64,000 bases of DNA from an uncultured Flavobacteriaceae bacterium (lineage in GTDB: Bacteria; Bacteroidota; Bacteroidia; Flavobacteriales; Flavobacteriaceae): contig CANNGA010000008.1 of the NCBI GenBank assembly GCA_947504035.1, positions 62,001-126,000 on the forward strand, read 5' to 3'. The translations under genes were made by a program, and so were the position numbers. The notes below the pieces were generated by a model. It saw only the letters and a list, made by a program, of their open reading frames with translations. It did no database searches and had not been told where the DNA came from. Shown here in pieces: positions 46,211 through 54,229 of this stretch; the stretch's first letter is position 1; every line of letters begins with the position of its first letter.

Positions 46211-47157
46211 TGAATTTAAAAAGATATTTAACCGCATTAATAATAGTATCCCTTCTAATTAGTTGCAAGGGGCAAAATAACGAAGTAATAAAAACTGACA
46301 CATTAAATATGTACGATAAAAATATAGATAAAAGAGCCTATTATTTAAATTATGATCTTTTTTTAACCTATGATATTTATTTAAATGATATTAAAATAAT
46401 CTCTCAATATCAAGCAATAGGTCCAGTTTCTGGTCTTGGTTATGTTAATGAACATATTCTTAGCTCTGGAAAACAAACGATTAGATTAGTAAGTAAAGAT
46501 CTTTTTCCAGAAAAAAGAAATATACCTGCTAGGATTTTTGAAAAGTTTAATATGGAAATCTATAGCGCAGATGAAAACGATGAAAATATTGAAAATATAA
46601 AAAAGTTTGATTTTCCAGACATACAAACACCTAATCCGTATGTTTTTGAAAAAACTTGGACATTTGAGGCTAAAGTGCCTTTTGATATAGAAGGCTGGAA
46701 AAATGGGCGAGATCTATCTAAAATAGATGAAAAGGAATTAGAAAAAATGGTGGTAGATAAATTTCAACATTACCGTAAGTTGTTAAATGATGGGAATGTA
46801 GATCAATTTATGGCAGAGCATAAGAAAAATTTTGAAGAGTTTGTTATTGCCAATTATTATCAAAAAGGGTGGTCAGAATACAATGAAAACATAAGAGAAA
46901 CTATTGGTAATCAAAAAGGGATAATGTTACCGTTGGAAAATTATAAAATGAAAATTTATGGTAATGGAAAACTAGTATCATTAGAAAGAAGAGAAGTCAA
47001 TGAAACTTTTTACAATAGAAGTCCATTAATCGCCATAGATAAAAAAGAAAATATTTTATATTCAGATTATGTCTGGCTATATATGCCAAAAGGTGGAACT
47101 ACTTTAGAACCTGTAAGATTGAATGTTGATTATACTATTGCAGATTTTTCGAAATAA
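46210..47157 (+). CDS. Immunity-type lipoprotein B1
   Basis: The 315-residue lipoprotein (Cys19 in LLISCKGQ) has the family signature GWKNGRDLSKIDEKELEKMVV and the B-type ending RLNVDYTIADFSK. Its ATG overlaps the stop of the orphan effector cassette, so it is the likely cognate immunity protein for that C-terminal type. It has two damaged relatives downstream: B2 at 48173-49123 and B3 at 50466-50697. Confidence 0.75.
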   Translation: MNLKRYLTALIIVSLLISCKGQNNEVIKTDTLNMYDKNIDKRAYYLNYDLFLTYDIYLNDIKIISQYQAIGPVSGLGYVNEHILSSGKQTIRLVSKDLFPEKRNIPARIFEKFNMEIYSADENDENIENIKKFDFPDIQTPNPYVFEKTWTFEAKVPFDIEGWKNGRDLSKIDEKELEKMVVDKFQHYRKLLNDGNVDQFMAEHKKNFEEFVIANYYQKGWSEYNENIRETIGNQKGIMLPLENYKMKIYGNGKLVSLERREVNETFYNRSPLIAIDKKENILYSDYVWLYMPKGGTTLEPVRLNVDYTIADFSK

Positions 47158-47229
47158 GTTTTAATCTCAGAATTTGTAAGACTTGATATTGTTGGCGAAT
47201 TGTTTCACTTTATATAAATTAAAAGTATT
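46264..47229 (+). repeat. B-type immunity repeat, copy 1 with 3' flank
   Basis: This segment, including ~70 bases after the B1 stop, recurs at about 48241-49193 with high identity. The shared non-coding flank shows that the repeat arose by DNA duplication and not by selection on protein alone. Confidence 0.85.
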
Positions 47230-47282
47230 GGATGCTATTAAAAAATGAAGGAGAGATCAAATAATAAATATTTTTATAAAAG

Positions 47283-48176
47283 ATGAATTTTACTTACAGA
47301 ATTTTAATTCTACCAATAATTTATTTAATAATTTCTTGTAATACAAAAGAAAAGAAAGACTATCATTTATTTTACAGATTTGGATCAATACCATACGAAA
47401 TAAAGATTAATGATGTAATATGTGAGATTGATCTAGCAGGAGGTATGCCAGGACCAACAGAGATTAATCAATATTTATTAAAAAGTGGTTCACAAAAAAT
47501 AAGTATTAAAGTTATCCATCCTTACTTAAAAAAAGGTAAAATGTTTAAGCCAAATGATTTAGGTTTTTTAAACAAAAATCTTTTAATAGCTGATGTACAA
47601 TATGATGATGAAGGCGAAATTATTATAGATACAATTGCAAAACTAAATTTTCCTGAAATAACAAATGAAGCTCCTTTTATAGTTAATGAATGGACTTTTG
47701 ATGCTTCACTTCCTTTTACTATAAAAGGTTGGTCTCAATCGGAAGATTTATCCAAATGGGATGAAGACAAACTAGAAGAAAAAGTTGTTTCAAAGTTCAA
47801 GGATTTGAGGTCTCTTTTAAATTCGGGAAATGGAAAGCAGTTCGTAAATCAACTAAAAAAAGCAAATGAAGAATATTTTATAGCTAATTATTGGAATGAA
47901 AAAAAGCAAGCAGAATATCTCGAAAATCTTGCAAATGATTATAATAAACTAGAGGGGTTAGTGCCTGAAATCGAAAATTATAGAGTTAGAATAATGGGAG
48001 GAGGTAAAGCCGTTGCTCTTGAGGCTTTAGATAAGCACATAGGACAAGGAATACTTACAACAGAGAATAAAGAAAAGAAAAAACTTTACTTAAATTATAT
48101 AGTTTTGCATAAACCTAAAAATTCAGAAAGGTTTGAGGTCATTCGTTACAACAGCAATATTACTTCACTCGAATGA
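47283..48176 (+). CDS. Immunity-type lipoprotein C1
   Basis: The 297-residue lipoprotein (Cys19 in YLIISCNTK) shares EWTFDASLPFTIKGWSQSED and LSKWDEDKLEEKVV with C2, and the two are almost identical over the C-terminal half. Its stop overlaps the ATG of the broken B2 gene (ATGA). No toxin fragment lies directly before it. Confidence 0.73.
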   Translation: MNFTYRILILPIIYLIISCNTKEKKDYHLFYRFGSIPYEIKINDVICEIDLAGGMPGPTEINQYLLKSGSQKISIKVIHPYLKKGKMFKPNDLGFLNKNLLIADVQYDDEGEIIIDTIAKLNFPEITNEAPFIVNEWTFDASLPFTIKGWSQSEDLSKWDEDKLEEKVVSKFKDLRSLLNSGNGKQFVNQLKKANEEYFIANYWNEKKQAEYLENLANDYNKLEGLVPEIENYRVRIMGGGKAVALEALDKHIGQGILTTENKEKKKLYLNYIVLHKPKNSERFEVIRYNSNITSLE

Positions 48177-48230
48177 TTTTCAGGTTTGATAAACTATTTT
48201 ATAAAAGTATAGGTGTGTTTTTAATTCTCG
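47688..48230 (+). repeat. C-type immunity repeat, copy 1 with start of B2
   Basis: The 3' half of C1 plus the first bases of the overlapping B2 gene recur at 49981-50520. The same ATGA junction is present in both copies, so C and B genes were duplicated as one unit. Confidence 0.83.
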
Positions 48231-49123
48231 TTTTTATAGGCTGTAAAGGGCAAAGTAACGAAGTAATAAAAACAGACACATTAGATATGTATGATAAAAA
48301 TATAGATAAAAGAGCCTATTATTTAAATTATGATCTTTTTTAACCTATGATATTTATTTAAATAATCTCTCAATATCAAGCAATAGGTCCAGTTTCTGGT
48401 CTTGGTTATCTTAATGAACATATTCTTAGCTCTGGAAAACAAACGATTAGATTAGTAAGTAAAGATCTTTTTCCAGGAAAAAGAAATATACCTGCTAGGA
48501 TTTTTGAAAAGTTTAATATGGAAATCTATAGCGCAGATGAAAACGACGAAAATATTGAAAATATAAAAAAGTTTGATTTTCCAGATATCCCGACACCTAA
48601 TCCATATGTTTTTGAAAAAACCTGGACATTTGAGGCTAAAGTGCCTTTTAATATAGAAGGCTGGAAAAATGGGCAAGATTTATCTAAGATGGATGAAAAG
48701 GAGTTAGAAAAAATGGTGGTAGATAAATTTCAACATTACCGTAAGTTGTTAAATGATGGTAATGTAGATCAATTTATGGAAGAGCATAAGAAAAATTTTG
48801 AAGAATTTGTTATTGCTAATTATTATCAAAAAGGGTGGTCAGAATACAATGAAAACATAAGAGAAACTATTAGCAATCAAAAAGGGATAATGTTACTGTT
48901 GGAAAATTATAAAATGAAAATTTATGGTAATGGAAAACTAGTATCATTAGAAAGAAGAGAAGTCAATGAAACTTTTTACAATAGAAGTCCATTAATCGCC
49001 ATAGATAAAAAAGAAAATATTTTATATTCAGATTATGTCTGGCTATATATGCCAAAAGGTGGAACTACTTTAGAACCTGTAAGATTGAATGTTGATTATA
49101 CTATTGCAGATTTTTCGAAATAA
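48173..49123 (+). pseudogene. Immunity-type lipoprotein B2, frameshifted
   Basis: This copy of B1 starts at ATG 48173 with an intact lipobox (LVFIGCKGQ) but stops at TAA 48341-48343. A run of seven T in B1 (46358-46364) is six here (48336-48341). About 20 bases later 11 bases are missing relative to B1, between AAAT direct repeats, which returns the frame. The rest reads through to 49123 with the B1 ending. The net change is -12 bases, so a single T insertion would restore a full-length protein. Confidence 0.88.
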
Positions 49124-49193
49124 GTTTTAATCTCAGAATTTGTAAGACTTGATATTGTTGGCGAATTGTTTCACTTTATATATTAAAAGTATT
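48241..49193 (+). repeat. B-type immunity repeat, copy 2 with 3' flank
   Basis: This is the partner of 46264-47229. Identity ends at about 49193, where the sequence switches abruptly to an effector C-terminal fragment. Confidence 0.85.
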
Positions 49194-49543
49194 CTGGAAA
49201 TATCGCAATTCAAGGCAGAATTGAGGGTAAAATTTTGGCTAGTGCAATGATGAAAGCTAAATTAAATAGAGAAAATAAAGCTTTTAAACAAGTTAAATCA
49301 AAAGATACAAAAAATAAAGAACTAGAGTTTGGTCTCGAAATAGAAGCTAAATCCTATGTTGAATTAACACTAGGAAAGGAATTTGGGAAATCTGACAAAT
49401 TTGGAGCAGATTTTTATTTTTCCGGAGTAACAATATCTGTTAGAGTAAAAATGGGAATGAAAGGCAAGAGTGGTGCATTTCCTATCGTTCCCGATTTTGA
49501 CAAAAAATTTGATGTTATGAAAAATAAAGGTGAGTACAAATGA
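49190..49543 (+). pseudogene. Third effector fragment (C-terminal ~115 residues only)
   Basis: The frame reads SGNIAIQGRIEGKI ... YVELTLGKEFGKSDKFGADFYFSGVT ... FDVMKNKGEYK. It parallels the end of the orphan cassette (GNIALQGRLKGEI ... VSLTLGENFGEKDNFTSDFYFSGVT ... FDVLKNKGEYK). All upstream effector sequence is missing. The fragment is joined directly to the flank of B2. The C2 start codon overlaps its stop (ATGA), the same coupling seen at the other toxin/immunity junctions. Confidence 0.85.
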
Positions 49544-50469
49544 TAAAGAAATTATGCTTAATTATAATCCTTTTTTCTGCTTGTAAAAATAAAAGTGATA
49601 AGAAAAAAAATAGTTTAATAAATAATACTAAAATGAATAGTCAAACAGAAAAATTTTATATGCTAAATCATGATATTCAATATCCTGCAGAAATTTTGAT
49701 TAATGATGTGGTTGCTGAATTAGATTTGATAAATAATCCATTTAGTCCGGTTTTATTAAATGACTACATTTTGCAAGAGGGGAAGCAACATATTAAAATT
49801 ATCGCTCATTCACTTAATAAATCAAATGGAGGAGTTTTAAATGAAAAAAGTATTGAAAGTCTAAATAATGAACTTAGTGTTCACAGCTATGAGTTAATGG
49901 GAGAGGAAATCACTAATTTTAAGCAAATAAAAAAATTAGACTTTGGAGGGAAGTTTGTAAATCAACCAATAGCTATTGAAGAATGGACTTTTGATGCATC
50001 TCTTCCTTTTACTATCAAAGGTTGGTCTCAATCGGAGGATTTGTCCAAATGGGACGAAGACAAACTAGAAGAAAAAGTTGTTGCCAAGTTTAAGGGTTTG
50101 AGGTCTCTTTTAAATTCGGGAAATGGAAATCAGTTTGTAAATCAACTCGAAAAAGCAAATGAAGAATACTTTATAGCTAATTATTGGGATGAAAAAAAGC
50201 AAGCAGAATATCTCGAAAATCTTGCAAATGATTATAGTAAACTAGAGGGGTTAGTGCCTGAAATCGAAAATTATAGAGTTAGAATAATGGGAGGAGGTAA
50301 AGCTGTTGCTCTTGAGGCTTTAGATAAGCACATAGGACAAGGTATCCTTACTGCGGAAGATTCCGAAAATCAAATATTATATACGAATTATTTTATTTTA
50401 CATAAACCTAAAAATACAGATGATTTTGAAATAATAAGATATAATAGTAATATGGACTCACTCGAATGA
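49540..50469 (+). CDS. Immunity-type lipoprotein C2
   Basis: The 309-residue lipoprotein (Cys15 in ILFSACKNK) has an N-terminal half different from C1 and a C-terminal half almost identical to it (GWSQSEDLSKWDEDKLEEK, EIENYRVRIMGGGKAVALEA). The start overlaps the stop of the third effector fragment, so it was probably the immunity gene of that lost toxin. It remains intact although the toxin is reduced to a fragment. Confidence 0.74.
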   Translation: MIKKLCLIIILFSACKNKSDKKKNSLINNTKMNSQTEKFYMLNHDIQYPAEILINDVVAELDLINNPFSPVLLNDYILQEGKQHIKIIAHSLNKSNGGVLNEKSIESLNNELSVHSYELMGEEITNFKQIKKLDFGGKFVNQPIAIEEWTFDASLPFTIKGWSQSEDLSKWDEDKLEEKVVAKFKGLRSLLNSGNGNQFVNQLEKANEEYFIANYWDEKKQAEYLENLANDYSKLEGLVPEIENYRVRIMGGGKAVALEALDKHIGQGILTAEDSENQILYTNYFILHKPKNTDDFEIIRYNSNMDSLE

Positions 50470-50520
50470 TTTTAGGTTTCATAAACTATTTTATAAAAGC
50501 ATAGGTATGTGTGTAATTTT
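49981..50520 (+). repeat. C-type immunity repeat, copy 2 with start of B3
   Basis: This is the partner of 47688-48230. It again ends with the ATGA overlap into a B-type gene. Confidence 0.83.
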
Positions 50521-50697
50521 CGTTTTATAGACTGTAAAGGACAAAATAACGAAGTAGTAAAAACTGAAACATTAAATATGTACAACAAAAATATAGATAA
50601 AAGAGCCTATTATTTAAACTATGACCTATTTATGACTTACGATATATACTTAAACGATATCAAGATTATAAGTAATTTTCAGTCAGGTCCAGTTTAA
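50466..50697 (+). pseudogene. Immunity-type lipoprotein B3, 5' fragment
   Basis: Sequence matching the start of B1/B2 (DCKGQNNEVVKTETLNMYNK, NIDKRAYYLNYDLFMTYDIY) breaks off after the codons for GPV. Relative to B2 a base is missing just after the ATG, so the natural start runs into a stop. The remaining two thirds of the gene are absent. Confidence 0.85.
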
Positions 50698-50823
50698 TGT
50701 AGCAATTCCAATGAGTTAATGTGTTTGTTGAGTTTTATTCAAGCTAGTTTGAGGTGTTTGATAAAAACTCCTAAAGCATTTTAAGAACGTTAAAATTATT
50801 GTACATAATTTAGAAAGTAAACT

Positions 50824-51501
50824 ATGAGACTATTAAAATATTTCTCTATTTTTTTAATGATTAGTGCTTGTTCCCAAAATAATTCAATAAATATTGAAGA
50901 TATTTTTGATATAACAAATGTTGAACAAGTATTGAGATCAAAATCAATTGAATTTATAAAAGAAGATATAAATAGTGTGCCTAATTATTCTATTGGGCTT
51001 TACGGAGAAAAAATTGATTCCACTATAACTAATAATTATCGAATTCATTACAAGATAGATTGGAAAAAAGAGAAAGCATTTCCTAATATGTTTTTCAAAG
51101 AGATACCTTTTAGAGAACCAAATATTTTAACAAACAAAAATGGAAAACCTATAATTGTTACAGCAAATATTGGTAATGGGAAATCTTTTGATATTCGCGA
51201 TCTCGGTGTTTTTGATAATAATCAGGTAATGGCATTAAAAAAAACACTAACCTCTGCTTATGGCAAACCATCTCTAGATAAGCCTGAAGAGAATAATAGC
51301 ATTTGGAGTGCCAATTTGGGTAATACTTATGTGTGGGAGCATAACAATTTTATATTTAGGTTAAGTATCTACAACGAATGTTTTTGTAAAAAAGCGGAAA
51401 TATATAACTTGAATGAATACAAAGAACATCCTAAAGGAGGTCGTTACGGACAATTAGTGATTTACAATAATATTAAACCTAAACTTTATCTAGATGATTA
51501 A
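50824..51501 (+). CDS. Lipoprotein of unknown function
   Basis: The 225-residue protein has a lipobox with Cys16 (LMISACSQN). It has no match to the A/B/C lipoprotein signature. Features include a beta-rich body and a late NECFCKKAEIY cysteine pair. It sits at the end of the toxin/immunity array and overlaps the next gene by 8 bases. An immunity role is possible from location only. Confidence 0.65.
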   Translation: MRLLKYFSIFLMISACSQNNSINIEDIFDITNVEQVLRSKSIEFIKEDINSVPNYSIGLYGEKIDSTITNNYRIHYKIDWKKEKAFPNMFFKEIPFREPNILTNKNGKPIIVTANIGNGKSFDIRDLGVFDNNQVMALKKTLTSAYGKPSLDKPEENNSIWSANLGNTYVWEHNNFIFRLSIYNECFCKKAEIYNLNEYKEHPKGGRYGQLVIYNNIKPKLYLDD

Positions 51502-51856
51502 AATAGTTATCACATTATCAATTTTGTTTTCAAGCTCATTATTTGCTCAAAAAACATATTGGAGGTATGAGAAAACAACACCTATTTTGACAACTGCAAT
51601 AGATATTGAATTAATAGTATCAGAAATTAAAAAAGGCGGTTATGCTTTATTAGATTTGAGTACTAATAATATTCTATTGTATTTAAATACAGAATTATTA
51701 GAGAGACCTTTTAAATTTGATAAAAGGGAACTGAAAATAGAGATTGTTGAAGATAAATTGAAAGTGTTATACAGGCCAGGAGTTGAGGACATCTATATGA
51801 TGACATTTTTAAAAACTAATGAAAATGATTTTATTAAAAATGTGCAAAAGGAATAG
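51494..51856 (+). CDS. Small secreted protein of unknown function
   Basis: The 120-residue protein has a signal peptide (LSILFSSSLFAQ) and no lipobox. It starts inside the previous gene, so the two are translated together. I recognise no family. The body alternates short strands and ends KNVQKE. Confidence 0.62.
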   Translation: MIKIVITLSILFSSSLFAQKTYWRYEKTTPILTTAIDIELIVSEIKKGGYALLDLSTNNILLYLNTELLERPFKFDKRELKIEIVEDKLKVLYRPGVEDIYMMTFLKTNENDFIKNVQKE

Positions 51857-51919
51857 TTAAGTACAATATCTTACTGTTCTGTTAGATATAGAGCGTGTTA
51901 TGAAGTGAACCTCCTTGGA

Positions 51920-52078
51920 CATTCTTTTGCTACATAGGTGTAGAGGCAGGTACTAACTTAAGATGCATTCAAAAAACTTTTAGGACATAACAGCTCAAAA
52001 ACCACAGAAATATACACGCATGTAAGCTCTTCTAACCTTACAAAAACAAAAAGTCCTTTCGGCATGTTAACCAAATAA
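51920..52078 (+). pseudogene. Remnant of a tyrosine recombinase (integrase) C-terminus
   Basis: Read with frame changes, this stretch spells the end of a tyrosine recombinase: HSFAT, EAGTNLRCIQK, then KLLGHNSSKTTEIYTHVSSS with the catalytic-type Tyr, and the tail SPFGMLTK followed by a stop. Stop codons interrupt the segment after HSFAT, and one extra A in AAAAAA shifts the frame. The rest of the gene is missing. It is a dead piece of an integrative element or of a XerC/D-like recombinase. Confidence 0.8.
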
Positions 52079-52147
52079 AGTATATTCGAAAAGTAAATAA
52101 ACGCAATAAAATGCGTTTATAGAATAGTTGTACGATATGAACACACT

Positions 52148-53125
52148 ATGCACAAATTTAAACTGATGAAAAACCTAATCTTTTTAATACTATTATTTTT
52201 ATTTACTTTTTTTCTAAAATCGTGTGGGCAGAATTCAGAATTAGGAAAAGACAATCTGAATTTAGAAAAATTTGACATCAATTTTAGTGTTGAAAAATTT
52301 TACTCAAATGAAATCGAAAAAGAAAAAAAATATGAAGAACAAAAAGATGTGATAATAGAAAAAATACAAAAAAATAAGTATACAGAAAAAGAAATAGAGA
52401 AATTCGATGAAATGTTATCTGAACTTAATGATTTCAAATGGATTAAGATTGACACTATTTATAGTGGCGAAAAATATTACGATAATATTGGAAAACCTAT
52501 AGGTATTCAGTACAATATGAGAAGCTGGAGTCCAAATGATAGTTTATCATATTATGATAAAATGTATTTTGAAAAAATTAATATGATGAAAAGTTTGGAT
52601 GGAAACTTTATGGCTTTAGTTGCTACAAATGAAAGTAATGACGAGAATAGTTTTAAACAACTTTTAAAACAAATTGAACTGAAGAATGGAAAAGCAAGAG
52701 TTCTTGAAGATGATTTCTTTGGCTCATATTATGTTTATTTCTGGGAATTGGAAGATAGACTATTGGCAATTTCTTCAAAATACGATGACAAAAATAATAC
52801 TTTAAAACTTGGTATTGAAATTGACCTTGATAAGATAAAAGTAGATACAACTAAACATTCAACAACTAACACTAAACTTTTTATACTGAATAATAAATTT
52901 AAACAAGATTCAATATTACAAAAATTAAACAGCGATGATTGGCTTTATTTTAAAGAAATTCTAGATAATAAAAAAATTATGAATTTGATAACTCTGGGAA
53001 AAATAGCTGAAAAGTTCCCCGTTTTTTTGAACACAATCTTAAACCAATGCAAAAACTGTATCAGACAACTCCATTATTTATTAAAAACGACAAGAAGCTC
53101 TGCGAATATGAGATCATTTGCTTAA
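52148..53125 (+). CDS. Lipoprotein of unknown function, C-terminus possibly frameshifted
   Basis: The 325-codon frame encodes a lipoprotein with Cys26 (FFLKSCGQN); a start at Met7 (52166) is equally likely. The body is rich in Lys, Glu and Asn. The last ~30 residues turn basic and unlike the rest (IRQLHYLLKTTRSSANMRSFA). If the run of seven T at 53022-53028 had one more T, the frame would continue as FFEHNLKPMQKLYQTTPLFI and end EYEIICLKL at 53133, a more natural ending. The gene lies just before an IS remnant. Function unknown. Confidence 0.62.
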   Translation: MHKFKLMKNLIFLILLFLFTFFLKSCGQNSELGKDNLNLEKFDINFSVEKFYSNEIEKEKKYEEQKDVIIEKIQKNKYTEKEIEKFDEMLSELNDFKWIKIDTIYSGEKYYDNIGKPIGIQYNMRSWSPNDSLSYYDKMYFEKINMMKSLDGNFMALVATNESNDENSFKQLLKQIELKNGKARVLEDDFFGSYYVYFWELEDRLLAISSKYDDKNNTLKLGIEIDLDKIKVDTTKHSTTNTKLFILNNKFKQDSILQKLNSDDWLYFKEILDNKKIMNLITLGKIAEKFPVFLNTILNQCKNCIRQLHYLLKTTRSSANMRSFA

Positions 53126-53145
53126 AGTTATAGAAATTAACAAAC

Positions 53146-53589
53146 CTAAAAATCAGCAAGCCCTACGTAATTCCATTTCCCAGCAACTTTAATATAAGTG
53201 ATATCCGAAACCCATTTTTGCCCCAATTCAACAGCCGTAAAATTCCTGTTTAATTGGTTTTTAGATACAGGATAAGTATGATTACTATCGGTAGTACAGA
53301 TTTTGAACTTACGTTTAAGAACGCTTTTTAAACCCATTTTCTTCATTAATTGTGCGATATAAGAGCTACTATAAATTAAGCCTTCTCGCTCTAGCTTTTT
53401 TTGAACCCGAATAGATCCATAAATTTCATTACTCTCTTTAAAAATAGCTTGGATACGTTGTTTTAAAAATTCAGTAGCCTTTTGCGGCCTTGTTATATCT
53501 TTATTTTTTAACCAGTTATAATAAGCATTGGTACTTACTTTCATAAATTTACACATCTTCTCAACAGGATATATCGATGTATTGTTCAA
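53146..53589 (-). pseudogene. IS3-family transposase orfB, 3' truncated
   Basis: The visible part has the HTH_21-type region (IFKESNEIYGSIRVQKKL) and the start of the integrase core with the first catalytic Asp (GQKWVSDITYIKVAGKWNY). It then runs into unrelated sequence (VGLADF, stop). A full orfB has ~280 residues. Upstream of the listed ATG the frame continues back toward orfA (RQIRYQFVLNNTS), as expected for a fusion product made by ribosomal frameshifting. It is not functional. Confidence 0.85.
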
Positions 53590-53603
53590 TACAAATTGAT
53601 ATC

Positions 53604-53885
53604 TTATCTGTCTTTCACGGAGAAGATGCTTACTGCCTTTTTTAAGATATCTCGTTCCATTTGAGCATCTTTAAGTTGCTTTTTCAAAAGTCTAATCTCT
53701 TTTTCATAAGCTAAAGTAGCTTCATCCTTAAAAGACCCTGTTTCTGTTTTGAATTCTTTTTTCCATCTATAAACTGTAGCTTCTCTTAAATCATAGTCTT
53801 GACAAACTGATTTTATAGATTGACCGTTAGCTAGTAAATCCACGATAGTGGTTTTGAATTCTTTATCAAATTGGCGTTTTTTCAT
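53604..53885 (-). CDS. IS3-family transposase orfA
   Basis: The 93-residue protein has an HTH_Tnp_1-type helix-turn-helix (KTTIVDLLANGQSIKSVCQ ... REATVYRWKKEF) and a leucine-zipper coil (EKEIRLLKKQLKDAQMERDI). Near the end lies the slippery heptamer A AAA AAG (plus-strand 53637-53643), the standard -1 frameshift site that makes OrfAB in IS3 elements. Confidence 0.88.
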   Translation of the reverse strand: MKKRQFDKEFKTTIVDLLANGQSIKSVCQDYDLREATVYRWKKEFKTETGSFKDEATLAYEKEIRLLKKQLKDAQMERDILKKAVSIFSVKDR

Positions 53886-53940
53886 AATTTCTAATTTAAA
53901 GAAATTCTCTTAACTTATCCTACCAACTAAACTAGGCATT

Positions 53941-54168
53941 CCACAATATTTATATAAATGCGATACAAAGTTTAAAGATGAGGATGTTTTTAAAAATACA
54001 AAATGGGTCAATACTTTTTTAGCACCTCGGATTGCCAATAAATACAATAGAGAATTCAAAAAGCATGATTATTATGGTTTAAAATTATTGAAAAAGCATC
54101 ACCTTGAACATTTTTGGGAATACCCAGAACAAGATACCATCCCTTCAATAAAGAGAATTATAGAGTAA
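53941..54168 (+). pseudogene. 3' fragment of an unidentified gene cut by the IS end
   Basis: The frame is open from the IS end and reads CDTKFKDEDVFKNTKWVNTF, then LKLLKKHHLEHFWEYPEQDT, and ends with a stop at 54166-54168. There is no usable start codon. Composition is like a real charged protein. I do not recognise it. Confidence 0.6.
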
Positions 54169-54229
54169 AATAGACTCAACTAAATAAACAAGCCAAAAGT
54201 AGATGCGCATTAGACATCCTAAAACGGTA

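Larger units (their letters stand above)
53146..53943 (-). mobile_element. Truncated IS3-family insertion sequence
   Basis: The element reads leftwards. Its intact outer end is at about 53943, where the minus strand begins TGGAATGCCTAGTTTAGTTG. orfA is complete. orfB breaks off at about 53160, before the second Asp and the Glu of the DDE triad, and the matching terminal repeat is missing. The sequences on both sides also look truncated, so the element was probably involved in a deletion. Confidence 0.82.

Noticed and set aside
46210-50697. Repeated segments considered as a CRISPR array or simple satellite
   Set aside because: The repeat units are hundreds of bases of coding sequence with no short repeat-spacer pattern.
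51857-52147. Integrase remnant considered as an active attachment site with flanking tRNA
   Set aside because: No tRNA gene or clear direct repeat was found around it, and the recombinase frame is broken.
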